Assembly: GCF_035046485.1 (NCBI RefSeq)
Contig: NC_085137.1
Location: 39,609,066 to 39,673,065, forward strand
DNA: 64,000 nt
DNA from: Aedes albopictus
Taxonomy: Eukaryota > Arthropoda > Insecta > Diptera > Culicidae
Direction of reading: 5' to 3'
This document shows, one piece after another, positions 31,913 to 43,041 of this stretch. Under the pieces are notes generated by a model. The model made no database searches and was not told the DNA's origin. It saw only the letters and a list, made by a program, of their open reading frames with translations. Numbering within the stretch: position 1 is the first letter of the stretch; the number at the start of each line of letters is the position of its first letter. The translations under genes and the position numbers were made by a program.

Positions 31913-34357
31913 CGAGGGGCGATTCACTCATGTATTTTCGATGCAGCCCTGTGTATTGAAAATCGAATTGGAGTATTTTTGGTGTAATAACGTGTATTTT
32001 TTGCATTAGTGTATTATTTTGCACTTTTGTGAATAAATTATAATTAATATGTATTTGTGCAATTATTGTGCATTTTGCGAATAAACGTGTATTTTTAATC
32101 GATTTTTCACACTTTGCATTTAGGACTTGAAAGTTTGTAAACAAACCGAAAATAAATTGGATTTTCACGATTTCGATTGCTGCTCTAAGTCAAAACGACG
32201 AATTATTACAATATTTTCGTCATTTCTTTAACAAAACCGACAATCGTTCCTGATCCTGTACCCGAATAGAGCATGTAAAAACCTCCAGGTTTATGTCACT
32301 GCTGAGAATTATACTGAGAAGTTGTTTTTTTTTTTAGAAAGCAGGAAAGTTTATTTTATGTTTCCTTCCGGACTTTTTCTGGTATTTTCGAGGACTTCCC
32401 ACAGAAGTTCTTCCTTGGATTCCTCATGGATGGCCGCAGAATTTTATCCGGGACGTCGGACTGGCCGACCGGTTGGAGGAGTACCCGAAGTGGCATGAAC
32501 TGATTCGCTTGAAAGATAGCTGATATCGGAAACGGCAACTCCGATGTACTTGAGCTTCTTAAGAGTTTCGATCTGAAGACGCTCGTAACGAAGTTTGACG
32601 TGATTCTGATTGAGCCCCCGCTGGAGGAGTACGCCCGCGGAGGAGCAGCTGTTGCGGCCGGAGCTCCACGAAATTTCTAGTCCTGGGATAAAATTCTTGC
32701 CATGGAAATTAGAGAGGTGGCAGCCCATCGTAGTTCTGTGGTGCGGTAGTTCCGAGGGTCTGGACATGGGCCGGAACTGTCCTCGTAAATGGGGCTTTCG
32801 ACGGTGCGAGGACATCTGCTGGATACGAACGAACTTCGATTCCCCGCGGCATTCGAAAATCTTCGAACCAAAGGCTGTTTTCCAACGTGCGAAGCAACAT
32901 TGCCTGATGGGGACAGTTCGGCGCTCCACGGATAGCGACTTCATTCATGCCAACGTGGACATCCATCTTATGATCATTTCCGAAGAAGCAGAGTTCGCAC
33001 TTTTGCGGGGATTCCTCCAGGAGTTTCTCTTGACTTTCCTCCCCCAGCTCTTCCTGATGTCTCCAGGAATTCTTTCGCGGATTCTTTCAAAAATAGGCTT
33101 TATTCTCCTGTTCTTGCTGGGATTCCTCCAGAACTTTATTCTTAAGATCCTTCTGGGACATCCCCTGGAATGCCTTCTGGGGTTTATCCACAAATTCCTC
33201 CTAACTTTCCCACAATGATCATCAGAGGGAACTTTTGTATCATTCCCACAAGGCATCTTTGTAACAACTCTTGGATAAATTCCCGAATGGAACTCCTAGA
33301 GGAAACTCCAAGAAGAAGTTCCTGGAGGAATCGTAGAGGGAATTTATGGAGAAACTGAAGATGGCACTCCTGAGCATCAATCGTATATGGGAAATACTAA
33401 ATCATGGTGGGCTAACCTGACAGAATTTCAAAAGAAATTTATTTAGTAGAAAATTGCTTTGTAGGAACCTCTGAAAAAAGTTTTATAAGAAAAACCTTCG
33501 AAGAAATTTCTCTGAAAGGAATCTTTGAAGGAAACCCTCTTTAAGGAATCTGAAGGAATCCCTCTTGAAGAAATCTAAAAAGAAATTTCGCTGGGAATAT
33601 TCACAAGAAATAATCTTCGTTGGTATTGACTTGGGAGAATATCCCAAGAAGTTCCTTGGACGAATCTCCACAGACATTCTTCTTGCTTGCACCATTCTCC
33701 GGAGTGATTCCTCTTTTATATAATGTGGGAAGCTATAGGCTATAGTGAACTCTTCCCCCCGCATCGTAGTCAGCATTCTTCACATATGGTCCTCTAAATG
33801 CTGTATTTAATCCGCCACAAGTTTATCTTAAAACTTTAGAACCATTGTACATTACATTCCCGACCGAAAACGAAACCTCCCCATGCTTTCTGCTTACGGA
33901 TTGTACTCAGGGATGTTCCGGACGGAAGTTCCAATTCTATCCAGTTCCAGGTAGATTGTCAGTCTCAGTCGAGGTCTCAGTGTCTGTCACAAAATCATCT
34001 CATCATTTCTGAATTCCTGTATTTATTTATTGCACAATATTTATATTTGCACATAATTACCATAATTGAACTGAAACGTGCTGAAACTGTATTTTTCGTG
34101 TACTGGAACAGATTTGCATTTTTATTTTGAATTGGCATATTTTTTTGGAATATGGCGTATTTTTTAGTACTGTTGTATTTTTCGCATTTTTCGTGTATTG
34201 GAGAATTTTTGCACTTTTATTTTGAATTGGTGTATTTTTTCGAATATGGCGTATTTTTTATGCAGTTTTGCATTTGTTGTGTATTGATGTATTTTTGTGT
34301 ATTTTTATCATTCGTGTATTTTTACTGCAGTAACGCAGTACAGTGAATCGCCCCTCG
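31913..34357. mobile_element. TIR transposon carrying a METTL14 fragment (pack-type element)
   Basis: The 16-bp inverted ends CGAGGGGCGATTCACT (31,913-31,928 and 34,342-34,357) are flanked by perfect 8-bp duplications CTCGAACG (31,905-31,912 and 34,358-34,365). Both subterminal zones (about 31,925-32,100 and 34,080-34,330) are filled with variants of CGTGTATTTTT, which look like clustered transposase-binding repeats. The middle carries an intronless, decayed piece of METTL14 (32,437-32,996). It is followed by GGAATTCC-like low-complexity sequence (33,000-33,600). No transposase is present, so it would move in trans. The superfamily is unsettled; the 8-bp duplication suggests hAT. Confidence 0.85.
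32437..32996 (+). pseudogene. Mettl14: METTL14 pseudogene fragment (m6A methyltransferase subunit)
   Basis: METTL14 is the RNA-binding, non-catalytic partner of METTL3 in the nuclear m6A writer complex. Two frames of plus-strand sequence match its MT-A70 core. The first block (32,437-32,520) reads [12 protein letters not shown] and EEYP. A degenerate middle holds the EPPLEEY motif (near 32,612-32,632), and the last block (about 32,725-32,990) reads [38 protein letters not shown] and [12 protein letters not shown] stop at about 32,521 and several frameshifts separate the blocks, so it is not functional. There are no introns, which suggests a cDNA origin. It covers roughly the middle 40 percent of the usual ~400-450-residue protein. 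Minus-strand frames over the same bases are shadows. Confidence 0.85.
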
Positions 34358-34402
34358 CTCGAACGTCGCGCGATGGACAATAACACGATCCCGGTAACAG
34401 CA

Positions 34403-35683
34403 CACGCTAAGGTCAGTTTACCCATAAATAGGTAGTTGATTTACCCATATTTGAGTTTTGCATTCAAAACCCATAATATGCGTAAATCATACTTATAAAT
34501 ATCGGTAAACTTTACTCATAATATTAGTTAAGCAACATTACGCAAATATGGGTAATTGCCCTTTACCCATATTTGGATGAAAAATTGTCACTTTTATTTT
34601 ATTTCAAAACAAACACAAGATCTTGCACGAGATTGAAGTTCATCTGCCTAAAGTGTCTCGAGTATACCAAAGTGGCGAATCCTGGTCGTTTTGACAGGTC
34701 TCCTGCTCGATTGGAACTATGGGGATGACAGCAAATCGGCTGTTCCAATTTTGACGTTTCTCCTCTTTGTTATTCCAGACTCGTTACATCTGCCCAGCTA
34801 ACGACGCGGTTGCTTGAATTTCCGTCGTTTTTCGCCGTTCAAGTAATTGTTTGCAATAGCAAATACATTGCAAGTATATCCCGGCATGAATAATACTGAA
34901 TTACGTCCAATAATCGGGTAAGTTATATAATTTTTAGCACCTTCTTTCCTTTAACTATTTTTCTTATCCATCCAACAGTTCCGGCGCCACCTCTACCATT
35001 TTATTGCCTTCCTTCCATAACCCCGGAACATAACCACGGCAATAAGCAAAGCTAGTCATCGATTAGTTAACATAAAGGAATCCGCAGGAATGTAATCTGG
35101 AAGACGAGATCCGGCATCTTAGGAAGTTTTCCAGGATAAAAATCGGATAGCCTAAACCAACGAGTTTTCCCCGGGTGACGGTTTCCCAAGCAGTTTCCCG
35201 CTTATTAAATGTGAGTTGGTTAAGTGCGCCATCGGTTCCTCCGGCTGCGAAGGTGGACTCATGACGCAGAAGGAAAAGTACGTCGAAACTGCAACTGAAG
35301 TATCGACAGATCAAGATCGTCTCGGAACATCTGGAACCACCGCACCGGGCGCTCTATGCAGTATGTTTCGTAACAATTAGTTGTTACTTAAAAGAAATTG
35401 TAAAAAGTATCCATAAAATAAAATATTGAAATGAGTATTAATTTTGATCATTTATATTTATTAATAATATTTACTATCCAAATTAATCGAAACTTCCAAA
35501 TATATTAAAAATATTACCAGGGAAAAATTACCCATATATGGGTAAAATTACTCAACTCATTTATGGGTAAAGTGCCCTTACTCATTTATGAGTAAAGCCA
35601 CTCTACCCATAAAATGAGGTTGTGCACTTTTCAGCGATTATGAGTAAAGTTTACTCATATTTGGGTAAACTGACCTTAGCGTG
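34403..35683. mobile_element. TIR element with TTACCCATA-rich ends
   Basis: The ends CACGCTAAGGTCAGTTTACC (34,403-34,422) and the complement at 35,664-35,683 are perfectly inverted. Both subterminal regions hold many TTTACCCATA and ACTCATA words. CA on both sides (34,401-34,402, 35,684-35,685) is the only target duplication I can see, so the superfamily is open. The interior (about 34,620-35,400) is different in composition. It contains a possible exon-intron-exon (ATG at 34,887, GTAAGT donor at 34,918, CAACAG acceptor ending at about 34,978), so it may include captured host sequence. I do not recognise the protein. Confidence 0.75.
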
Positions 35684-35685
35684 CA

Positions 35686-36392
35686 GTCCGATTCCCGTTG
35701 CAACTAATTACAAACAAAAAAAAACTAACAACGACTCACCGTACAGTGAAAATGTCAGAATCTGACGAAGACCGCAGGGGTGTAATTTTTTCATGTCGGT
35801 AAAACAGATTTGGTGAAATATTTCCATTTTGTTTTGATCATTCACTGTATCATCGAGTTAATGATAAAGTGATTATAGGACGAATAATTTCACAAAATTT
35901 TTGTTCGAGAAAAAAGGCATATTTGAATGGTAACGATACTTAACAACCCATTCGGTCTATCATTAAAAGTCCAAGAATGATAACTGATATCGTTGATATG
36001 ATTGATTGTATCATTGATGTATAATCCGGTTTATGATAACACGAATAATTTGAAAATGATTACCTGTACAATGGATCATTTTATGCAGAATGTGCATAAT
36101 CTCGCCGCTAGAGGGAAGCGACAGCGACATCTCTGATGTTTCACATGAACTATATAGCTTCATTCATTTTCCCATAGATGGCGCAATAATAGATGGCAAT
36201 CATGAAATAAAGGGCGTAATCCAAAAATTAACTTATTTTCACGAATATTGTTAAAACTTATTTTTAGCAATAATTTTAGTTTGCTAACGTAGCAACACAA
36301 ATTGAAAAAATAAGCGGGCTCATAATTTACTGAAAAATTAACTGTATTACAGGACTTGTAGACAAATTGCTGCATTGGAAATATTTTATTTT
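35686..36392. other. No supported gene
   Basis: Continues the unique sequence that flanks the two preceding elements. A short frame crossing the CA target (ATG at 34,373, resuming at 35,684) would be open across the empty site and contains MSESDEDR, but no domain is recognisable. The rest is AT-rich. Confidence 0.3.
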
Positions 36393-36400
36393 GCTCAGGC

Positions 36401-36597
36401 AATAGAGCTAATAAACTATAGAGGAAGAATGTCGCTGGCGTCGCCGTTGCAACATCTCTTGCTGGCGGAGATAGGGAGGGATATAAGTGTCAAAGCGAAA
36501 AAGTATGCAGTTTGACAGATAGATACCCGGCATGTTTGCGAACGAGAACAAAGGGAACAGCAGCGACATTCGTCCTCTATAGTTTATTAACTCTATT
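36401..36597. mobile_element. 197-bp MITE, 8-bp TSD
   Basis: The inverted ends AATAGAGCTAATAAACTATA / complement extend about 37 bp with few mismatches. Perfect 8-bp duplications GCTCAGGC (36,393-36,400 and 36,598-36,605) flank it. Non-coding. It lies about 120 bp upstream of the THAP-gene ATG. Confidence 0.88.
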
Positions 36598-36715
36598 GCT
36601 CAGGCCCTTTACATAGTTGCCGCAGTTTGCATGAGCCATTTTGACAGCTCTCGAGCAAAACAAAATTGGTGAAACAAAAACAAAAACAGTCGAATTCACT
36701 TTGCGTTACCTCAAC

Positions 36716-39654
36716 ATGGCAAATTTCTGCTGTATTTGCGGGATTAAAAGGCATGAAAATGGCCAAAAAGTTAGTTTACACGCATTTCCAAAGGAGCCGG
36801 AGCGTCGATCAGCATGGTTATCCAACCTAGTTCCGGATCAAATCCCGGTAAACATTGCAGCTGCGCGGATTTGCAGCCAACACTTCAGCAATCATCAATA
36901 CGAGACAACTGTTTTCCCAAATGGTAGGCATTGAATAAATTATTTGGGTGGTATCACATTTTCCGGAATGCCATCTCCCGGAATGCCATTTCCCGGAGTG
37001 ACATTTCCCGGAATGACACATTTTCCGGAATTCCATTTTCCGGAGTGACATTTCCCGGAATGACACATTTCCCGGAATGTCATTTCCCGGAATGACACAT
37101 TTCGCGGAATGCCATTTCCCGGAATGACATTTCCCGGAATGATGCTCGATCATTAGGGCTGAAGTATGTTAAACCGAGGTACATCAGAACGAAAGTGTCA
37201 ATAGGCCGAATAGGTCATTATAGGTCTTATGACTTTTGTGGTGAGTTGCGTGTTATCTTCTTGGTAGTTGAACTGGTAATGAATTCAATCATAATTCTCA
37301 GCCAACTTGATTAGCACAAAAATACCACATACCTATCCTTTTCTTTATAATTGAAAGAGCTTTTAATCAAGCTTTTAATATATAAAATGGTGGATTTTAA
37401 TTCTATCGTGCCGTCATGATTGTCCGTGAGGGAATTTGATTGGCATGTCCTCATTGGACCAACCATCCGGTTGTCCGTGAAGGACTTCGTTTGCCGTGCT
37501 CTCATCGGACCAACCAGCCGGTTGTCCGTGATAAATCGAAGATGTTTTAGTCGAAAGCTCTTAGACCTCCTCATCCACCATGGCAAAGTACATACAAAAA
37601 AAAACAACAAATGTAACTAAGCCATCATCATGTACTTCATTTTGAAGCAAACTACCACAGCTTTAAAAGGATGGCCACTGGGCAGCCTAATGGAATGGTA
37701 TTATTATGAAACTGTATACACCTCGAAAGAACAGCCTATTTTTAAAAGAAGGAAAAATCTCTGATAGGAGAGTTAATAGAGTGGCCGCCAATAGTACAGT
37801 ATAGCAGCCGAGTTGAATTGTTTGATTATCATAAATGCATATACATACTACTAACTCTCTCATAAGAAATTTTTCCTTCTTTTAAAGATAGGCTGTTCTT
37901 TCGAGGTATATGTATAAAAAATTAGCAATTCATTTAATTAGGATGCTATGATGCTGTAATATTGACCACATCACAAACTCTCCCATCAGAGATTTTTTCT
38001 TCTTTTGAAAATAGGCTGTTCTTCCAAGGTGCACATACCTCGAGCACATATCGAAATCAAACTATTCGACTAGGCTACCCATTGTCCGTCCTTAGAATTT
38101 AAGTCATTCAATTGAATGATCTAGCACCCTTAATGACTTAAAACCCAATTTCGCAAAAATATTGATTCCGGGAAATGTCACTCCGGGAAATGGTATTCCG
38201 GGAAACGGCATTCCGGGAAATGGCATTCCGGGAAAATGATCATTCCGGGAAATGTGTCATTCCGGCAAATGTCATTCCGGGAAATGTCACTCCGGGAAAT
38301 GGCATTCCGGGAAGTGGCATTCCGGGAAATGTGATACCACCGTTCACGAAACTTAAGCGAACCGCTTGCCCAGATGTGATTTGGATACCGTCTCCGAAAC
38401 CGGCTCAAAATAACACAGAACTTCGCAGTTTCAAATCAGTGGAAACTCAAACGGATGTTACGTTTGGTGCGGACCCGAGTATGGAAGCGTATTATAGTGT
38501 TCTCTCAAGTGCACAGACGCCAAAGAAAACTGTAACATTTCCATGTTTACTGTGAAATAAGGAAACAATTTAACTACCTGAAACCATTTTTTTGTCTTCA
38601 GAACCTAAAAAGAAAGTATGATTCTGCATCTCCGGGCATAGCAGTTGAAGCAAACAAGCAACCTAAAACTGTCGAGGTATATTTTTTCCGTCTTATATTG
38701 GAAACGTTCATACTTTACGTTATGCTTTGATAGGGGTAGATGTTGTGCTAGTAACCTACCTATCGGAGGACCTTTTTTCTACTTCAACAGCGATAAAATC
38801 CGTGTGATTGATTCAATATAATCCCACTCATCTCCCTTCCTCATGTCACACTTTTTGTATGAGACCTCTGAAATATTTCTATGGATTGTCACCATAAGCG
38901 TAACTAGGTCATGGCTCTAGGGGGGGCCAAGGCCATGTCGATGTAGATTTTTTATACTAAAATGATACTTTTCGCCTGAATTGCGTGATTTTTTCCAAAA
39001 TGGATTATCCTGGAGGGGGCCAGGCCCCCCCTGGCCACCCCCTATTTACGCCAATGATTGTCACTGCCGAACCCCTTTTCTCTTCAAAGTGTGACGTAAA
39101 TTATGGACGCTTCCCAGTCAATGATTGCTACTAATTGTGAATATTGTGAGATGTTCCTATCTGCCACCATGTTTATGCTACATATTAACTTTTTTATATA
39201 TTTTAAGCTGTCTATTGAATTATGCGTGGACACATTCAAGGAAGACGATTCTCCCAATGGTTGCTCGTATGATGACACATCCTCATATACATTTGTACCA
39301 GCTGTAGATAGTTCGTTGAACGAGTTAGAAGCATCTGCGTACATTGATGGCTATTATGGCTCTGGCCAAGAAGCTGATATGAGCGTATTTCAGTTAGACG
39401 ATGAATATTGCGTAGGAGAGACAGTTGTATCTGATAAAGAAGAGGAATACGAGCAAATCATAGACAACCTTGAAAACCCCAAAGGACAATTTGGATCAGA
39501 TGAAATTAATGAATCGAGCTACTCCATTAACGAAGACATTACTTGTGAGTCAACACCACGGTCCAAAACTAATCACCCCTTTTACTCACTTAGAAACATT
39601 TGCCTATTTAATAAACTTCTCTTATGCGAAATACCACAGCTACACGCTGAATAG
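36716..39654 (+). CDS. THAP-domain gene, exon structure partly resolved
   Basis: Exon 1 (36,716-36,923) encodes a THAP zinc-binding domain with Cys5, Cys8, Cys53 and His56, plus Pro25, Trp34 and Phe57. It ends at a GT donor. Later exons in consistent frame are about 38,342-38,531 (donor GTAACA), 38,602-38,676 (acceptor TTCAG, donor GTATAT) and 39,208-39,654 (acceptor TTTTAAG; acidic, ending at a stop). The THAP domain binds DNA; the downstream part has no domain I recognise. Intron 1 contains a fold-back element whose right end reaches the next exon, and I could not find a phase-compatible acceptor. The gene may therefore be damaged or use an unseen exon. Intron 3 holds a hAT MITE. It could be a host regulator or a domesticated transposase end. 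Confidence 0.55.
36947..38341. mobile_element. Fold-back element with TTCCCGGAATG arrays at both ends
   Basis: The ends GGTGGTATCACATTT and complement (36,947-36,961, 38,327-38,341) are inverted. Just inside, arrays of TTTCCCGGAATGaCA units (36,957-37,143) and of the complement (38,166-38,330) form long inverted arms. The middle contains a two-copy ~63-bp repeat (GGTTGTCCGTGA..., 37,415-37,535). It also has three copies of a ~50-bp AAAAGAAGGAAAAATCTC block, one forward (37,745) and two inverted (37,860, 37,985). No target duplication could be established. It sits in intron 1 of the THAP gene. Confidence 0.75.
38893..39056. mobile_element. 164-bp hAT-type MITE
   Basis: The ends CATAAGCGTAACTAGG / CATTGGCGTAAATAGG (complement) match at 13 of 16 positions. 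Perfect 8-bp duplications ATTGTCAC flank it (38,885-38,892 and 39,057-39,064). G-run and C-run subterminal sequences resemble those of the 21,661 fold-back, so the two may be related hAT families. Confidence 0.87.
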
Positions 39655-40310
39655 TTGCCGAGCTATCTGGGTATGCAGCTGCTACGCAAACACTGTTCAA
39701 GCAAATCTGGAGAATTTATTCAGTTATGGATCATTTATTGGCAAGTAACATATGTTGTAGATGCAATTGTTCAGCTTTCAATTGTGCTTATTTATAATAA
39801 TGGATTAGCTGTGAAGTTGTTTATTCCATGCCGATTTGTTTTTCTTCAGCCAATATTCAGCTGTTGAATTTCCCAAACAAGCTATATTATAATTGAATAA
39901 CGTTGGCTTAAAACTTTTATTAAATGTGGGTTTGAAACTTCATTTCCAAATGTTTTGAAAGCATTTTGAAATTATTGAATCGTTTAAAAGCATTTCATTT
40001 TGTTCAAGCACACTTTATCCAATTACGGTACAACTATTATTCAATATAAAAATAATCAAAAAATATGGCTGATGTAAATATAACCAACTTTTCGATACAC
40101 ATAATAATCAAGGTAATGTGTTTTGCTAATCGATGCAATTGGAAAATGTTATAGTTGTTTTATTTTAAAGTAATTACTTTAGTGAGATTTGAACTTACCA
40201 CCGTCGATCCATAAGCGCCTGCATACCATCTGCGTTATCCAAGGTGTTGACGTAACCAGTGATTAAACACATATAAAAGCTAGACAAGATTGAATAATTG
40301 TTGTGGTAAA
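39655..40310. other. No supported gene
   Basis: AT-rich sequence after the THAP-gene stop. It may include more of that gene's 3' end. A patch at 40,190-40,250 vaguely resembles an inverted tRNA-derived sequence but does not fold as a tRNA by eye. Confidence 0.3.
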
Positions 40311-40317
40311 CTTTAGT

Positions 40318-40698
40318 CACAGACAAACAGACATACCACTCAAATCGCAATCGTCGCACGATTTAACGGTCATTTTGAAAATAACGTGTGGTTCGGACTG
40401 TGCTCGCATGTGTCATGGTGGCGCTGCTGTGCCTACATCACCTCTCAATTTTGGAGAGAAATGAACGCGGCGCCGATCAATGTTTACATAAAATGACTCC
40501 ATCATGAACCTTCATTCATATTTTATGAATGGATGACGCCACGAGGGAGTGGTCACCTGCTAAATTTTTACATCGAGCCGAGGGAAACAACATCTGCAAA
40601 TGAATGCTTCGGATTGAGCATTATAGAGGGTGCTAGTGAGATGCCAAACGATGTTTTTGAAGCAATTTTCTTCTAAGTAGTATGTCTGTTTGTCTGTG
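40318..40698. mobile_element. MITE of the CACAGACAAACAGAC family
   Basis: The ends CACAGACAAACAGACATA and complement are flanked by the 7-bp duplication CTTTAGT (40,311-40,317, 40,699-40,705). The body is the inverted counterpart of 11,200-11,572. Together with 11,132-11,774 this gives three copies and two perfect 7-bp target duplications. Non-coding. Confidence 0.87.
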
Positions 40699-40962
40699 CT
40701 TTAGTTCAGCTTCCCATTACTGGCTAAAGTTACCACACTCGCAAACACACAAGCTGATTAAAACATTGATATACAATCGGTTAAAAACTGAACAAGTAGT
40801 TATTACCACTGTGATAAACATTTTCTGTTCTGTCTGCACTGCCCTATGTTTTGACGTATATAGCGCTTGATCAGCAACGATTCCACTTATGACGCGCGCT
40901 CATTCGCATTGTTGTCAACAATTGCTACACGTCTCCGCAACCGCGCAGCTGCTCGTTCAAAA

Positions 40963-43041
40963 ATGGATCAATCGAAAGGTAATATGATGGAAAACTAAAC
41001 AAATTTTAACTATTTTCTAATTCAATGATAATTGATTCCAGATTATTTTGTTGTTGCCCAAACTAAGGAGGCGGGGAAGCATGTTCTCACCGCAGTTCCG
41101 TGTCGATGGATCCGAGACGGGTGTCTCTTTTGGCCTGGCAAAAATGCGAACAAATTGAGAAAGAATCTCACCTCAGAACCAAGCGCCGGTTGGAGTAAGA
41201 TTGCGTGCAGCATCAAAAGGAAGTACATCCCGTCCTACGAGGAAGCGGAGGCAGAAGCCGCCGAGCTTTCCGGACAAAATACGGAGAGTTCCGATGCAGC
41301 ACCGCGGAGGAAGAAACAAAAAAGAGCGACGAAAGATGACACAAGCCGCCGATTTGATTTTAATCATCTAGTTCCCGGCGAGGCTCCTGGAGACGGTATG
41401 TTTTTGTGTGTTGTTTTACCTTTCTTATGCTACACATTGAAAATTCACTTTCCAGGAAGTTCGAGTACCTTCAGCACGACAAGCAACCTGCTCTGCAGCA
41501 CCGAGCCGGAACCTACCGGAACAGAAATGAACACCCAAGTCGTCGGTGAAGCTCAAAACCAACCTGGTCCATCTCACAACTTTCTCTGCACTGCAAATGC
41601 AAATCCGGTGGAAAACGCCTTCTCCACACAGCCGGTTCCCGACCAGCCCGTTTATGTTACGACAGTTCCTCTTCCCGAATCAGCACAACACGCATCGGAT
41701 GAAATTCAGGCGATTGCGACGGAGGGAGAATACGTGTATTTCCAACAGGTATTTTAATGTTTGTTGCATTATATTTGTTTTTTTTTTTTAATTGATAGTG
41801 TATGTTGTACATTACAGCCAACTATTGACGTGGACTACATCGTTAGGGCCGTGACGGACAAAATCGAGGCGGAATGCTCCAAAATGAAGCAGGAAATACT
41901 CGCGGCTGTTGGGTCTATGATGGCAACGTTAAAAAGCGACATGGACGTTAAAATTGCAGCGGCTTTGCGTGCGCAAGGAAACCCGTCTGACGAGAATGAT
42001 GACTTCAAATTCTCTCCAGTGTCAAGCATCGAAGCTATCCATGAGCTGGAGAAGCATCTGGCAGATGAAACTTACGCAAAGCGTTTCGTAAGTTTCTTTC
42101 TATTATAATTTTCATATTGATTATCGCGTAACACGATAGCCCTGTTCAATGAAGTAGATTGAACATTCTTGAAGTTGCTGCATCCTGCTCTTATCCATTT
42201 GTTGACGAATAAGTAAGAGCATGATGTAGAAACTGCATCAATGTTCAAGCTACTTCATTGAACAGGACTAATATGTGCATAAAATTCGTGTTCAACTACT
42301 AAGGTTTAACTTGCTCGAAGTTGCTGCATTCTGCTCGTACCCGTTTGTTAACAAATGGGTAAGAGCAAGATGCAGCCACTTCGAACAAGTTCAACCTGCG
42401 TTGTTGAACAGGACTAATATTTACTACATTTTCCGCTGCTACATTTCGATTAACAAATAACTAATTCATTTTTACAGACTTCTTACATGAAAAAGATCGT
42501 CGGATTTGTTGGTGACAACTGCAACGGGATGAACATTTCGTACACGCTGGTGGATCATTTTTTCGAACGAAGTGTCATGATGAAATGTTCGTGGAGTGGC
42601 GCTAGTCGCAGTTCTGCCATCAAATTGGCAATCAAAAACTGTAGCAATATCCTGGACACATTCTTCGCAATCGTTCGTAGTGTGAATATGACTTTCTCCA
42701 GGCAGCTTCTTGAGCATTTCTTCAAACAAGTAACAAGGAATGCCAAGAAGAGAAGCGAAGCCAAGGGTTTGCGCCAACCAACCATACATCGAAGGGCAAA
42801 ACGATCTAACAAAGCGCAAGTTAAAGGTAATTTTTACAGATCAAATTCTATTACAATTGATTAAATTTTTGCTTTTTTTTCAGCGGCTGTTGCTTCGAAT
42901 CAAAGTTGCGGAAGTGGCAGAACACCATCGACGACAGACGATGATTCACAATCAAGTAAATCATCCAACAGTGAAATGTCGGACAGCGAGATGCTAATCA
43001 GCAAGGTGGAAAATTGTGAGCCTGACATCAGCTCGTCGTAA
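40963..43041 (+). CDS. DUF4806 protein, accessory gene of a CACTA-like transposon
   Basis: Six exons joined by GT-AG introns: 40,963-40,978, 41,042-41,395, 41,456-41,748, 41,818-42,087, 42,478-42,826 and 42,884-43,041. They sum to 1,440 bases (479 codons plus stop) with every phase consistent. The N-terminal part (YFVVAQTKEAGKH, RWIRDGCLFWPG) is the conserved start seen in insect proteins of this type. A basic, Lys/Arg-rich segment follows. The DUF4806 domain lies at about residues 285-405 (FSPVSSIEAIHELEKHL, CSWSGASRSSAIKL). The tail is Ser/Asp-rich. The function of DUF4806 is unknown. In insects such genes often accompany EnSpm/CACTA transposases, and here one converges from the other strand with about 310 bp between stops. 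Intron 4 carries two fold-back hairpins. Confidence 0.82.
42140..42414. repeat. Two adjacent fold-back hairpins in intron 4
   Basis: Two related hairpins sit next to each other: 42,140-42,268 and 42,288-42,414. Arms contain GAAGTTGCTGCAT and GCTCTTAC-type words and their complements. Each ends in TTGAACAGGACTAATAT. They look like two copies of one small fold-back element and would form strong structures in the intron RNA. Confidence 0.75.

Noticed and set aside
32444..32944. 166-codon minus-strand frame
   Set aside because: Antisense shadow of the METTL14 pseudogene, whose plus strand carries the recognisable protein.
40190..40250. tRNA-like patch (inverted B-box-like word)
   Set aside because: No cloverleaf by eye; at best an old tRNA-derived fragment.
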